A stretch of DNA of 64,000 nucleotides from Hyposmocoma kahamanoa. Its lineage: Eukaryota; Arthropoda; Insecta; Lepidoptera; Cosmopterigidae. Position 1 is the first letter of the stretch. Every line of letters begins with the position of its first letter. The translations under genes were made by a program, and so were the position numbers. Below the pieces are notes generated by a model that saw only the letters and a program-made list of their open reading frames with translations, made no database searches and had not been told where the DNA came from. The stretch is taken from the NCBI RefSeq assembly GCF_003589595.1, contig NW_020653713.1, positions 905,159 to 969,158 of the forward strand. The letters are read 5' to 3'. Shown piece by piece: positions 35,401 to 45,261 of this stretch.

Positions 35401-38400
35401 GAACCAAAAAGACAGCTTTATTAACGACATCTAAAATAAAAAGTTCTACGACAGTATGATCGTCGTCTTACTCGTTAGTATATAACGTACAGGAAAGGAA
35501 TTATATGTCGTACGGGGAGGCTCCTTTCGTGCAACCCCTGTGTGCGCACCAAACGTTGTATTTAGATAAACAAATATAAATAAAATACATTATTTTTTTA
35601 TTCACAGAAATGAATGAATTTCTGAAGTACATTGGTAAGTAACCTTAAAACATAGTATTACCATAAATTATTCTTCAAAATTCATTATTCAGTTGACAGT
35701 TTCCATGTGCATATTCAATACTGTGCTAATAGATGGCGCTCAAAAATAATATATGCTTTTAAACTTTCGCGTTGTATTGTACTAACATTTGGAAACGGGA
35801 ATAAACGCGTTTACATATGAATATGTATTTTTTACACTATCAAGTTTCCCGACGTTTCGACCAGATTGCACTGACCGTGGTCACGGGGTGACTGGTGATG
35901 CGGTGTTTACGTCTCCATCTCGGCGGTGGGATTTTCATCCACCCGCATAACATTTTTTGAACTACCGCCACACACACAACACTAACGGTATCCTTATTCT
36001 GTATCACAACCAAATTCTGGTACGCAGTCGATCGCGAATATTGAGTTTTTGCAAACACCGGATTCCATGCTGCAGGTAATTTGATACCGTCCTCCGATTG
36101 AAATTATTAGGATGTTTCTTCGATTGCAATCACTTCACGAACAACTTTTACATAAAAGTGACGGTCGGTGGAGAGAACCTGCGTACGATGAAACTCAATC
36201 CAGTGATTTGTACCCCTGTCAAAGTAAATGTTCTCAAATCGCCAATGTAATAATACATTGGCGATTTTTTACAGCTACGATAAATAAGATGTGCCAAAAA
36301 GTTTTATTATTATTTCATATTTTAATTTGTCCAAAACTTCATTGTGATCTAACAAAGGCGTTTGATTGCATAGGAAATTACTTACTGGCTCAATTTGCTA
36401 TGTGTGTTGTCATCGGATTTTTTTTAACAAACAGAAGGCAAACCGTTCAGATCAGTACGAACGGTAAAACAACTAGGTCAGATGCTGGTGATATCAACTC
36501 TGGTATCTCCCATGGATCGGTCTTAGGTAATACGCTATTCATAGCTTTTTCAACGATGCACTATACTCACAAACATACACTTAAATATACTTTATATAAG
36601 GGTGAGTAGTAGTTCTCTCTGCAGTCGATACAAGCATTGGAGTGTGTTTTAAAATATATAAGAGTGGTGCCACACAATGCGTTCCGGTCCGACGGCGTTG
36701 CCTGTGCGTGGACGCTGCGTTGCACATGAAATGTCGTAACTCAAAATTGTGGAATTGAGAAAAAATATAATATATTGCGAATAATGTTTTTATTTTTATA
36801 TAATTTTTTTTTATAATATTATAAATATATATAATTTTCATTTAATTAGGTTTTTTTTTGGGTGTTCTGTCTATTCCACTACTTGAAGTTAGGATAGTGT
36901 TTGGTTTCCGATATAAATTAGATTAATGGGTTCCTGATTCTACGAACAGTTATCCGCAAATGTGTCTTACAAACGACAACACGTTTGATACCCGACTGAG
37001 ACTCTTTTTATTCAATGAATTTCTTTCAAAGAAATTACTATTTTATTTGATGTCGTTGTATTTCTTAAAAAAATATTATATAAGTGATAATTTTCACAAA
37101 AAAATCTCCAAATTATATATAACGCTCGCACTCAACATAGCCCCGCATTAGGAAAACCTTGTGTCGCGGGTGCCATGGACACACACATAGACAACCACAA
37201 ATTGCACCCAAACTCACGAGAGAAATAAATGTAGGCCATACAAATATTTCTCCCGGCCCAGGAATCGAACCTGGGAGCTCTGTGTGGCATTCCATCTTTC
37301 TGCAGATAAAACTCTTATTAAGTTTAAAGCTTTTCTAACCAACTTCAAAAAAAGGAGGAGATTCTCAATTCGACTGTATGTTTTTTTTGTATGTATGTTA
37401 CGCTATAACTCCGGTATTTGTGAATCGATTTTCATGATTCCTTTTTTGTTGGAAAGAGGATATCTCCATAGTGATTCCATTTAATTTTGAAGAAAATCAT
37501 CCACCTCTAGGTGTGGCTGGCCACGCATGAAGATTCATTTTTATAAATAGCGCCTAAATTTTATTATAGGGAGCAATTATTTTAATGGTTGATTTTGCTA
37601 TTCTCCAATTCAAGGCGTTTTTCTTTCTCTCAATATACTTTGAGTAGTGAGAACCGATTTTTATTATCTCCTGTGTCAAGTCCCGTATAGTAGCGAACTA
37701 GGGGATGAATCTGTGTTTGCGCACTTTCCGGTAACCGATTTCAATAAAACTTGGTAATTATATGTAATTCCACGTACTTTTGAGGTCGGTTTTTTTAGTG
37801 CTCTGTACTGAGATTATTATTGTTATTAAGTTTTACGTGCAGAAACATAATGATTTTCTTACCATAGCAGCTATATAAATTAAAGACTTTTTGTGGAAAA
37901 TGTCACTTACGTTGGTATTACCTTTAAACAGACGATATTTTTTGAATATACTAATTAGTTAGTAGCAGTAGAGCTTCTTGTGAAAGCGTTCGTCCAGAGA
38001 AGTACTGCCACCTTACCTATTTCTGCCGCCAAGCAGTAATGTCAGCTTTATTGTGTTCCAGTTTTGAAGGGTAAGGGTGCTGGTGATATTACAGGCACAT
38101 GGGACTTCTCAACTTATGTTTCAGGGTGACGGGCGCAGTGGCAGTGCCCCTCAGATCTTTGCAATTGAAAGCTCTGAGTGACACTGTAACTGTTATGGAC
38201 AGGCGTGTAGCCATCAGGCGCTCGACTTGTTCGTCACTTGATGTTATAAAAAAAAGTTTTAATTATTTTTTATTTTAGTGACTATTTTAGTGGTATTATC
38301 CCTTGACATTATATTTTAAATTGTAATGGTGTGGTACTGATAACATGAAATTTTTTTATTTTTTTATTTTAAGGGTATATTTATCATTTCAGGAAAGAAG

Positions 38401-39838
38401 GAGATTGAATCTTACAAAGATTACTTTCGTGAGTAATTTTGGGCTAGTAGGGCTGTTTCTTGTTGGATCAAATTACGAAAATAATGGTTTTTAACATTTG
38501 TATTGTCTGCTGTATTTTAAGGTCAGGAGTTGAGCAAGGACGGTACTTACAAACTTTTCTCATTGATTCTATATCTTTAACTATTGTGGAAAGTTTTAGT
38601 TGCGTAATTATTTGAGAATCCACTTTGAGGAAATAATTTAAACTGAGTGAAAAACATTCAAAATAGTTTATCTATTCATATAAAAGCTCATCGTGATTGA
38701 AATTCACCGAATATATAACTAGAAATAGAGACGAAATGTCATTTAATTTGTTTGAAAACTATTCTGCCATATCATTACACTGACAACTACGTACTGATTG
38801 GCCAGCCCCAATTCGAAACAATTGGCGGGTGTCGTCAATTGTTTCACGTCAAATTGACCAGTTTAACTTGACTTTTGCTATAAAGAACGAAAATTTATAA
38901 ATTACATAATTTAATATTTAATTACCGATGAAATGTGATTCCGTTTGTTTTGTAATTAGATGTTTTGCTGTTTTTCCCCACACCACTGAATGGAACAGCA
39001 CGCCATTGTTAGAGATATTATCTTTATTACAATAAATATAGAATATTTTTGGAATATACGAAGACCTACACACAGGTCAGTTGTTGGCGCTGTACTATTT
39101 CAGATTTCTAATTTGTTTTTTCAGCGCAAACGAGAGTTGATATTTATAAATGATTTAGTACCATTTGACTGATGAGTTGCCAGGAATGGATGGCCCTTAT
39201 TTCGTCTCTATTTCTGGTTATATACTCGATGTTGAAATTTGACATTTCAAGTATGTCACTGTTATCCATTTATTATATTATATATTTATAACCGACTTCA
39301 AAAAAAGGAGGAGGTTCTCAATTCGACTGTATGTTTTTTTGTACGTATGTTACGGTATAACTTCATATATACTATACGGTATAAATTCAATTTTATAAAT
39401 GGCGCCTAACTTTAATTTAGGAGCAATTACTTTAATGGTTGATTTTGCTATTTCTCCAATTCAAGGCGTTTTTCTTTCTCATAATACTTCGAGTAGTGGG
39501 AACCGATTTTTATTATCTCCTGTGTCAAGTCTATATTTCAATAAAACTTGGCAAATAGATGTAATTCCACGTACTTTTGAGGTCTGTTTTTTAGTACTCT
39601 GTACTGAGATTATTTCTCTTACTTATAGTATGAAGTAATTTGCGTATTAATAAATTTCAGAAAAAAAATCGGAACTGTTCTTCGAAGATTTATTAAAGAA
39701 CCTTAAAAGCTTGAATGGTTAGTAACTGTTGGTAATTAACGGAGATTGGAAGTAACACATATAGAGTGGATAATACCTCCCTCTGACGTCCTGGAATAAT
39801 TGTATTTTATTTTGTTTCCAGGAAAACAGTACAGGTAG
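32459..39838 (+). CDS. Candidate microexon gene encoding a 99-residue secreted protein (8 exons)
   Basis: Joined exons: 32459-32488, 33625-33679, 34509-34565, 35608-35634, 38393-38428, 38522-38542, 39661-39717, 39822-39838 (stop TAG 39836-39838). Every border has AG/GT and the 300 coding bases stay in frame. Intron 1 is phase 0; introns 2-7 are all phase 1. Residues 1 to about 21 form a signal peptide (MISFSTVGFV + ILVLVANGLKA). The mature part, about 78 residues, is rich in Lys, Glu, Asp and Leu, lacks cysteine and looks helical and amphipathic. RQEFDKI/EK at the exon 2-3 junction resembles RQELSKD/EK at the exon 6-7 junction, hinting at exon-pair duplication. Exon 5 starts GKK, formed across a splice junction. 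Introns range from 93 to 2758 bases and hold SINE, LINE and MITE copies, none of which disrupts an exon. No family is recognised. Function is unknown; secretion is inferred. The 3' end is uncertain (see 40623 and 41282). Confidence 0.7.
32506..32643. repeat. Perfect tandem duplication of 69 bases in intron 1
   Basis: Copies 32506-32574 and 32575-32643 are identical. They start 17 bases after the exon 1 donor. Lack of divergence points to a very recent event or an assembly artefact. Confidence 0.9.
33105..33312 (-). repeat. SINE-A copy in intron 1
   Basis: Head at the right (minus: CTGCCTCCGTGGCCGAACGG, B box GGTTCGATTCC), body through GTGCCATGGACACTCACATA. One of the best preserved heads. 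A GT/TG microsatellite lies at about 33368-33406. Confidence 0.85.
33625..33679 (+). CDS. Exon 2 of the microexon gene
   Basis: Acceptor TTTTGTTCAG; 18 codons ILVLVANGLKARQEFDKI plus one base; donor GTAAGA. It supplies the hydrophobic core and the likely cleavage region (ANG-LKA-RQ). Enters in phase 0, leaves in phase 1. Confidence 0.7.
33935..34380 (+). repeat. REP-B copy split by MITE-E, in intron 2
   Basis: The left part ends GGTGACGGGCGCAGTGGCAG plus TGGCTC; the right part resumes TTAGATCTTTGCGATTTAAA. Removing 34100-34265 restores the REP-B order. Confidence 0.8.
34100..34265. repeat. MITE-E copy nested in REP-B
   Basis: Ends GATCGTATTCTAGAACTC and its reverse complement, with inner CTCAAGTCAGGATTTGAG. 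TTAA on the left and TTAG on the right flank it, suggesting a TTAA-like target (piggyBac-like, inferred). About 166 bases, non-coding. Confidence 0.75.
34509..34565 (+). CDS. Exon 3 of the microexon gene
   Basis: Acceptor GATTTTATTTCAG; 57 bases, phase 1 to phase 1, encoding EKLISSLPKSDESDEDMTP (first codon split as G/AA). Acidic cluster DESDED. Donor GTAATA is weaker. Confidence 0.7.
34709..35395 (-). mobile_element. Jockey-like LINE 3' fragment, copy 1 (intron 3)
   Basis: Collinear with 47023-47810 but lacks an internal block of roughly 110 bases present there. On the + strand it starts AAGTCAAAGTTAAATAATTA (3' terminus) and has AAGAACAAGCAAGAAACTTT. Coding remnants are frameshifted and 5' truncated. 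Confidence 0.7.
35608..35634 (+). CDS. Exon 4 of the microexon gene (27 bases)
   Basis: Acceptor TTTTTTTATTCACAG, donor GTAAGT (perfect consensus). Phase 1 to phase 1, encoding EMNEFLKYI. Confidence 0.7.
35835..36110 (-). repeat. Dispersed element with CGACGTTTCGACC end
   Basis: Starts TATCAAGTTTCCCGACGTTT and GACCGTGGTCACGGGGTGAC, a motif set common in lepidopteran non-autonomous elements. The element at about 47935 shares CTATCAAGTTTCCC. The 72-codon minus frame is not supported as a gene. Confidence 0.45.
36325..36560 (+). mobile_element. LINE reverse transcriptase fragment (intron 4)
   Basis: Frame contains DLTKAFDCIGNYLLAQF (RT catalytic block), then FLTNRRQTVQIS and SGISHGSVLGNTLFIAF (motif B). 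The YADD box is absent. Residues before about 36325 are not RT-like. It is a dead jockey-type fragment. Confidence 0.7.
36660..36730 (+). repeat. MITE-M fragment
   Basis: GTGGTGCCACACAATGCGTT and GACGCTGCGTTGCACATG match MITE-M terminal motifs. Interior truncated. Confidence 0.45.
36900..37070 (+). mobile_element. LINE ORF2 C-terminal remnant
   Basis: LTNDNTFDTRLRLFLFNEFL followed by SKKL resembles the fragment at 31367-31509 (TNDEVFCSRLKDLLLDNEF). 5' truncated. Confidence 0.4.
37117..37293 (-). repeat. SINE-A copy lacking the outer head (intron 4)
   Basis: From ACGCTCGCACTCAACATAGC to GAATCGAACCTGGGAGCTCT, truncated at TGTGGCATTCC. Confidence 0.75.
37325..37815 (+). repeat. REP-D copy, most complete (intron 4)
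   Basis: ACCAACTTCAAAAAAAGGAG to CTTTTGAGGTCGGTTTTTTT. Includes GCGCACTTTCCGGTAACCGA, missing from the 13.7 kb copy. Confidence 0.75.
37962..38255 (+). repeat. REP-B copy, full length (intron 4)
   Basis: AGCTTCTTGTGAAAGCGTTC through GGTGACGGGCGCAGTGGCAG to GACTTGTTCGTCACTTGATG. Confidence 0.8.
38290..38360 (+). mobile_element. LINE 3' tail fragment
   Basis: ATCCCTTGACATTATATTTT and ATGAAATTTTTTTATTTT match the 3' UTR at 31640-31700. It ends about 30 bases before exon 5 and may contribute to its polypyrimidine tract. Confidence 0.4.
38393..38428 (+). CDS. Exon 5 of the microexon gene (36 bases)
   Basis: Acceptor TATTTATCATTTCAG, donor GTGAGT. Phase 1 to phase 1, encoding GKKEIESYKDYF. The GKK string could be an amidation/dibasic site if the product is a prohormone (speculative). 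Confidence 0.7.
38522..38542 (+). CDS. Exon 6 of the microexon gene (21 bases)
   Basis: Acceptor CTGCTGTATTTTAAG, donor GTACTT (weak). Phase 1 to phase 1, encoding RQELSKD. The intron before it is only 93 bases. It is the smallest internal exon and the least certain. Confidence 0.55.
38708..39235. repeat. MITE with inverted ends in intron 6
   Basis: Left end ATATAACTAGAAATAGAGAC matches, with two mismatches over 30 bases, the reverse complement of the right end near 39198-39228 (TTTCGTCTCTATTTCTGGTT). The interior is about 500 bases without coding signal. Confidence 0.6.
39290..39620 (+). repeat. REP-D copy with internal deletion (intron 6)
   Basis: ACCGACTTCAAAAAAAGGAG, GGTTCTCAATTCGACTGTAT, AATTCAAGGCGTTTTTCTTT and GAGGTCTGTTTTTTAGTACT. 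Confidence 0.7.
39661..39717 (+). CDS. Exon 7 of the microexon gene
   Basis: Acceptor TAATAAATTTCAG, donor GTTAGT. 57 bases, phase 1 to phase 1, encoding EKKSELFFEDLLKNLKSLN, the most helix-like segment. Confidence 0.7.
39822..39838 (+). CDS. Exon 8, preferred terminal exon
   Basis: Acceptor TTATTTTGTTTCCAG; encodes GKQYR then TAG. An AATAAA follows within 100 bases. Alternatively the first 13 bases splice at a GTAGTG donor to 40623, giving a different tail (RNDWKRTSNKMK). Confidence 0.5.
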
Positions 39839-39922
39839 TGTATTTATAGGAAAAGTTTTAATATTATAATATTCTAAGTAAAAATGCAACTATTATGCTT
39901 AGATTTTATGCCTTTTCATTTT

Positions 39923-39928
39923 AATAAA
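39923..39928 (+). terminator. Candidate poly(A) signal AATAAA
   Basis: 85 bases after the exon 8 stop, followed by a GT-rich stretch (GGATTCTGGTGGAGCG). This favours exon 8 as the last exon. Confidence 0.45.
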
Positions 39929-40622
39929 TCCGGGATTCTGGTGGAGCGTATTATAACTCCTCTATATGTATTACCATTCCCCATTATTTCTTGATTTTAA
40001 AACAATCCTTTTTCTTTTGAAAACACATCACCATGTATGTAACTGAAATTGGCGATTTTTTTATTGGTGCTTTAGTTGTGAAATTGTATTAGTATATCCT
40101 ATAAAGAAAAAAAATATGATTTCACATCACTCTATATTTTTATAGCAATAAGGCTAAAATATATCCCAGAATAGTAGCACAGCTACTCTGTACGCAAGTT
40201 CATTGGATAATAAAATCATTCGATGATTAAGTAACAAACCTATTTCATGCAATAAATTGCCATAAACAACTGTAATCATTTTGTAGCTCCAAAGTTTTCC
40301 CTGAATGGCATTAACCCAATCTTATGCAAATATCAAATACTACACTTACCGAATTTTGATTATGGCAGATAAACCACGTCGCTATTTATTGGCTATGATA
40401 GTCTTTATAGGAACGAGCGAGCGTATCCGAATAGCTGATTTAGTACATTTCCGTATAGTACGTTTGTACCGCCGGCGGTGCCAACCTTGATTTATCTTTA
40501 AATACATAAATTATACAACCGGCTCTGAAGATTTGATGACATCATTATAACGTTCGAGAACTCCTTACAGTTATAATATAATAATATATTTAAAGACTTG
40601 AAATAATACATTTTTGTTATAG

Positions 40623-40659
40623 GAATGACTGGAAACGGACTTCCAACAAGATGAAGTAA
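40623..40659 (+). CDS. Alternative terminal exon candidate
   Basis: Acceptor CATTTTTGTTATAG. From exon 7 in phase 1 it reads GMTGNGLPTR and stops (TGA 40652-40654). From exon 8 in phase 2 it reads RNDWKRTSNKMK and stops (TAA 40657-40659). No nearby AATAAA. Confidence 0.3.
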
Positions 40660-40695
40660 TCAGAAAGATCAAGTGAGATCTTTGTAATATTTTTT

Positions 40696-40827
40696 TTTAT
40701 ATAATATCAAGGTGACGGGACGAGCAAGTCGAGCATCTGGTGGCAAGTGACAGGTCTACCCAGGTGCTGTGCCACTTAGAGCTTTAATTGCAAAGATCTG
40801 AGAGACACTGCGCTGCGGACGTCAACG
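40696..40827 (-). repeat. REP-B fragment
   Basis: ATATCAAGGTGACGGGACGA, TGGTGGCAAGTGACAGGTCT and CAAAGATCTGAGAGACACTG. The other half is missing. Confidence 0.65.
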
Positions 40828-40875
40828 AAAAGCCGGGTTTTCACTATACACTCCGATAATTTATTTTTTGACTCT

Positions 40876-41070
40876 CAACTGCCTCTGTAGCCGAACAGTT
40901 ACCATGTTGGTCAGCCGCGCAGAGGTCCCAGGTTCGATTCCCAGACCGAGAGAAATATTTGTTTGGCTTACATGTACCTATCGTGAGTTTGGGTATAATT
41001 TGTGGTTGTCCAAGTATATATCCATGGCTTCCGCGATATAGGGTTTCCCTAGGCGGATTTGAGTGTAAAA
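40876..41070 (+). repeat. SINE-A copy
   Basis: Head ACTGCCTCTGTAGCCGAACA, B box CCCAGGTTCGATTCCC, body through ATCCATGGCTTCCGCGATAT. Confidence 0.8.
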
Positions 41071-41281
41071 CATAATATGAAAAATATTGATTGACATCAA
41101 AATTAATCTTATACAATCGATACTTTCCTTACGAGTGTAGCGAGAGTGCCGCGGGAATTGTATAAAATGTCATTATACTGAGTGAAAATAGCTCAGTCGT
41201 TGTTACATCGATCATTACGCACCCGTTCATAACGAAGAATTCCTTGTAAGCAATAATTTAATATATTATATTCTTTAGCAG

Positions 41282-41307
41282 GCCATAAAGAAGACAACAC
41301 TGAGTAA
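41282..41307 (+). CDS. Second alternative terminal exon candidate
   Basis: Acceptor TTATATTCTTTAGCAG. In phase 1 it reads GHKEDNTE and stops (TAA). It would replace exon 8. The nearest AATAAA is far downstream, near 42157. Confidence 0.3.
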
Positions 41308-42339
41308 GGCAAAGACGAGGTATTTTTAACTGGGAAGTTTACAATATAATATTACAATATAAGATATAGTATGGCAAGCTACACGAGTCGAAGATGCATA
41401 TCTCTTAATAATGTGCCTGACATGTCCAATAGAAAGCGGTACCTGCAGAATTTACTGCATAAATTGACAGATATACCTCTTGAGAAACGGGAAAGCATAC
41501 TGTCTTTATCGGCTATTTAACAGCGCCGTCTAGACTTGAAAGTTATATCTTAAAACCTAATACAGAGCGTATTTTTGATGCGCGTTTCCCGAACCGATTC
41601 AAAAGCGCGTTCAAAGCGCATCTGTATCGCGTTTTAATCGATTCCAACCCACGCAAATATGTACTTCGAAGAGAAAAAACGACGGCGGAAAGACGCGCGT
41701 TTACGCGCAGTCGTTTGTATCGCCGTATAACACATACACGCACAGCATATTTATGCGCGCGCAAGTTTACGGCGCCATTGAATCTCGTTTGAATTGCATC
41801 GTAATTTAGCGTAATGCATAAAATGTTTTAAATAAGTAAAGAAAATTAACAGTATAGTCTGATCGAGGAACATATTGTCTGATAGAATGCCTTGAAGAGG
41901 GGAAGGAATGCTTGTACTCCGCTAGACAATACATTGGTACACAATTAAAATGAAAAACCGCCAGCAGAAATGCCGGTGGAGGGTTAGAGCACGCCATCTA
42001 AAGCCAAGAATATCACAAACAAATTACCTCTTGTCGATTCACAAATAATTGAAACGAAGATTGGTTTTCCATTGTAGTTCCAATCCTAAATAGTTTGATT
42101 TTCATAAGCCGCAATGGCAGCGCTGTCGAAACTTTTAGATTAAAAAGTAATGTATTATGAATAAAGGCCGCTTTCATTTCCCAAATTCTAAGCTATTCAA
42201 ATTATTCTATTTATTGTAAGTAGTATTTTTCTGACGCGCTCAAATATGGAATTTTTAGCTGTATTTTATACTGATTTTTTGCGAGCTTTGTCGGTCAATT
42301 TTATTCTCTGATTGAATGAAACTTGTGAATAATAATATT
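41308..42339. other. Unassigned sequence
   Basis: A GC-richer patch at 41580-41770 (many CGCG) encodes basic frames on the minus strand but no recognised domain. Confidence 0.35.
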
Positions 42340-42593
42340 TAGTAGCAGAAGAGTTCCTTGTGAAAAAATCGTCCATAGAAGTACGACGACTAAGTAACGT
42401 AAATAGCCACCTTACCAATTTCTGCCACAAGGCACTAACATGCGCATTACTGCATATATGCACATAGGACTTGTCAAGGTAACAAGCGCAGTGGTAGTGC
42501 CCAACAGGTCTTTGCGATCTAAAGCTCTGAGTGGCACTGCAACTGACATGGTCTGGAGTGTATATCACCATCAGTCACTTGGTATTATATAAA
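42340..42593 (+). repeat. REP-B copy, diverged
   Basis: AGTAGCAGAAGAGTTCCTTG, CACCTTACCAATTTCTGCCA and GGTCTTTGCGATCTAAAGCT. Confidence 0.7.
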
Positions 42594-43149
42594 AAAAAAT
42601 TTAGAAACATCTTCTAAACTGATAAAGAAACCGGAATCTCCACGCCTACAGTAACTACTGCTTGGTCACCAAGGTGAAGTACCATTATGCAAGAAAACAA
42701 TTGAAAACTATGCAAGAAACTGTTGTCTGCGCAAAACTTTGTCTACATCTGAAATATAATCCTGTTTTTCATCTCAATGATCTTGAGTTTTATGGTAAAC
42801 AAATTGACTTATGAGTTACATAATATCGTAGTACAGGAAAATATATTTAGGAACTTTTTCCAATTTTCCGTGTGATTTACAAACATCAGCACACAGTTGC
42901 CAAGAAAAACAAAAGATTCAAGAAAGAAAATATCTATTCCATGAAATGGATCCGCTTGACCTGTTTCTGTGATATCCTTGCAACTCGATGCGATTACAAA
43001 ACGACCCGCAGCTTCGTTTAACACAACGTTTGAATAAAACATTTAATAATACAGCGCTTTTTATACTTACATTTTTTATGAAAAGCACGACGAAGTAGGT
43101 TGTTTGCAAATTTATGACTTGTTGAAGAAATAAGGAAGCATTTCGAACG
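42594..43149. other. Unassigned sequence
   Basis: A minus frame of 77 codons (42809-43042) has one hydrophobic stretch but no start context or domain that I trust. Confidence 0.3.
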
Positions 43150-43345
43150 TTGCTAATGTATAATCGCGTATATTTGTGTTTTTAAACAACTTAACTGACC
43201 CTTAACTCATGGTCACGGTTGACTGACGTCAGTTCAACTGGTTTGTTTGAAAAAAAAAAAAAACAATTATACGCGGTGGAGATCCAAAAAAAAATGTATC
43301 ATTTTCTACGTGTAACAATCGGTGAAACCATAAGAACTTGATATG
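43150..43345. repeat. MITE-G-like copy, diverged
   Basis: AATCGCGTATATTTGTGTTT at the left, CTGGTTTGTTTGAAAA and CGTGTAACAATCGGTGAAAC at the right. Arms are largely decayed. Confidence 0.55.
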
Positions 43346-43881
43346 AACTCTTTGGATTTAAAATTACGTGCTAACTGTGATGTAAATAAGTAATCTGCGT
43401 TGATATTTTAACTTTTTTTCTTCAGTGATAGTGATTGCGCTGTTGCCACTTATTTAGGTTAACAAGTAAGGTTAAAGAGTGGTAAAGATAGTAGAATAGA
43501 TAAATAATGGTAAATAGACTTACAATTGAAGTAAGAAGAAGAAATTGCTTTTAAATAGTAATTCCGGCTCTTTACCAAGGAGCGACGCGTCTGAATAAAA
43601 CATAAAACACGGCAACGCTGTCGTCACTCGGCGTGAGTGTTGACTCACGTTACAAAAATGTGTCGTTCTTTTTGTACAGGCGTTTTGTATTTTCTTGCTA
43701 AACTCTAACGAGCCGTTATAAGAACTTTTTGTGTTCAAATAATAATGTTTATGGCACAAATGAGCTGAAACCGCCATTTAACTTAACTGTGAGGAATACT
43801 AAGGCAAAGTACCCTCACAGATTTGCTTTTACTTTGAGTTTGTCTAAGAAAATTATAACACGTATTAAAAATGTAACGTAA
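43346..43881. other. Unassigned sequence
   Basis: No gene or repeat recognised. Confidence 0.35.
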
Positions 43882-44198
43882 GGCTGCATTTTCACCAGAG
43901 ATGTGCGAGGTAGCTAGGTGGTGTGCGAGGACAAAATCCACCAATAGGATTACTTAATTTTTATAGCCTCGCTTAGCGCAGCTCTCGCGGAGAAGGGCTA
44001 GCGGAGCTTAATATTTGTGCATACAAAAAAGAGATGGGTGCGAGGGATTTGAGTGGCGAATGTGTGTGAAGTACGTGAGCGAGCGAGCCGTCGCCTCCGT
44101 TCACTACACTGTATCCCACCCGTGCACAGTTGAAAAGAGTCAGCTACTCATCCTTGCACCGCCTAGCCACCTCGCACATCACTGGTGGAACCGCAGCC
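43882..44198. repeat. MITE-H with TIRs of about 50 bases
   Basis: Left end GGCTGCATTTTCACCAGAGA then TGTGCGAGGTAGCTAGG. The right end read in reverse is GGCTGCGGTTCCACCAGTGA then TGTGCGAGGTGGCTAGG. 317 bases in total. The 73-codon + frame is internal and incidental. Confidence 0.75.
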
Positions 44199-44664
44199 CC
44201 CATCGTTCACACGGACTTGTCAAACAAATCGAATGAACTTTAACGTATTCGGTGTGGAGTGGCGCATGGTATTAATGCATCTCTTTCACTATCTGGCTAG
44301 TATTGAAGTATCTTTTGGAAGGAGGGCACACATAATTTAATTAATACAAAATGATCTTTAGTGGAGCAAAGGCCCGTTTTGTAGGACAAAACTGGAATTG
44401 TATAATAATGGCAAACATAATACAAAGCCGTTGGCGTGTTCTACGCCAATATAAAAGTGCAACAAAGCGTGGATCCATCACACAAGTGTCCTCAGTCCGT
44501 CTTTTAAATGCATGAAAATAAAAACGTGCAGGAAAATGCCGTGTGAACGAAATCTTAGGCTGCCTATAGATTTACACGATTTTTTGACGATTGACACTGT
44601 GGTATTTAAAATAGGCGTGACTTTGATAATTCTCGATTTCTGATGTTTGAAAAAAAAAAAAAAT
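44199..44664. other. Unassigned sequence
   Basis: Nothing recognised. Confidence 0.35.
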
Positions 44665-44822
44665 ATTGTTATTTACAAAGAGCAACCCCAAGCGTTTCTT
44701 GCTCATTCTTCTCAAGGGAATCTGCCTTACGAATGAGCGGTAGAGATTAACCAACGTGACGATTTCAAGTGTAACAATGCTTACCTATGAAATAAAGATT
44801 ATTTTGATTTAGATTTTTTTTT
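44665..44822 (+). mobile_element. Jockey-like LINE 3' UTR, third copy
   Basis: CAAAGAGCAACCCCAAGCGT, TTGCTCATTCTTCTCAAGGG and GATTTCAAGTGTAACAATGC, ending AAATAAAGATTATTTTGATT. Collinear with the reverse complement of 47040-47180. Confidence 0.6.
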
Positions 44823-45261
44823 GAAACCTAGAAATGTCCATTTCTGGTGAACCTTTTATAATATTTTGCAATCCAACTCAAATACTTTTGCACTGTGATA
44901 ACACGTCAGTCTGTCACAAACAGGATAGGTCTCGTTTGCTTTCACGATCAACCTTTGTATCCGTAATAGTGGAAACCAAACTTACCATCTTATTTTTTGC
45001 GATTGTCATATTTTTCTATAGCTCGACTAGTCTTTATAGATCGCTTTTTGGATATTTTTGGTAAATCTGAAGATATCCCATTTCCCTTCAGCAGGTATTA
45101 AAGAAAAACGATTGTTTTAAACCAATATATGATTATGAAGTACTGTAGTAGATATTTGAAAAGAAATTTTTACTATAAATTGGACTTGACGAATACCGTT
45201 TGCGGATCAATACCGATTATTATATTATTATTATTTTGTATTACATAATTGGTTTCGCCCT

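Noticed and set aside
43520..43777. 85-codon minus-strand frame with ATG
   Set aside because: No domain, signal peptide or conserved feature; within the range expected by chance.
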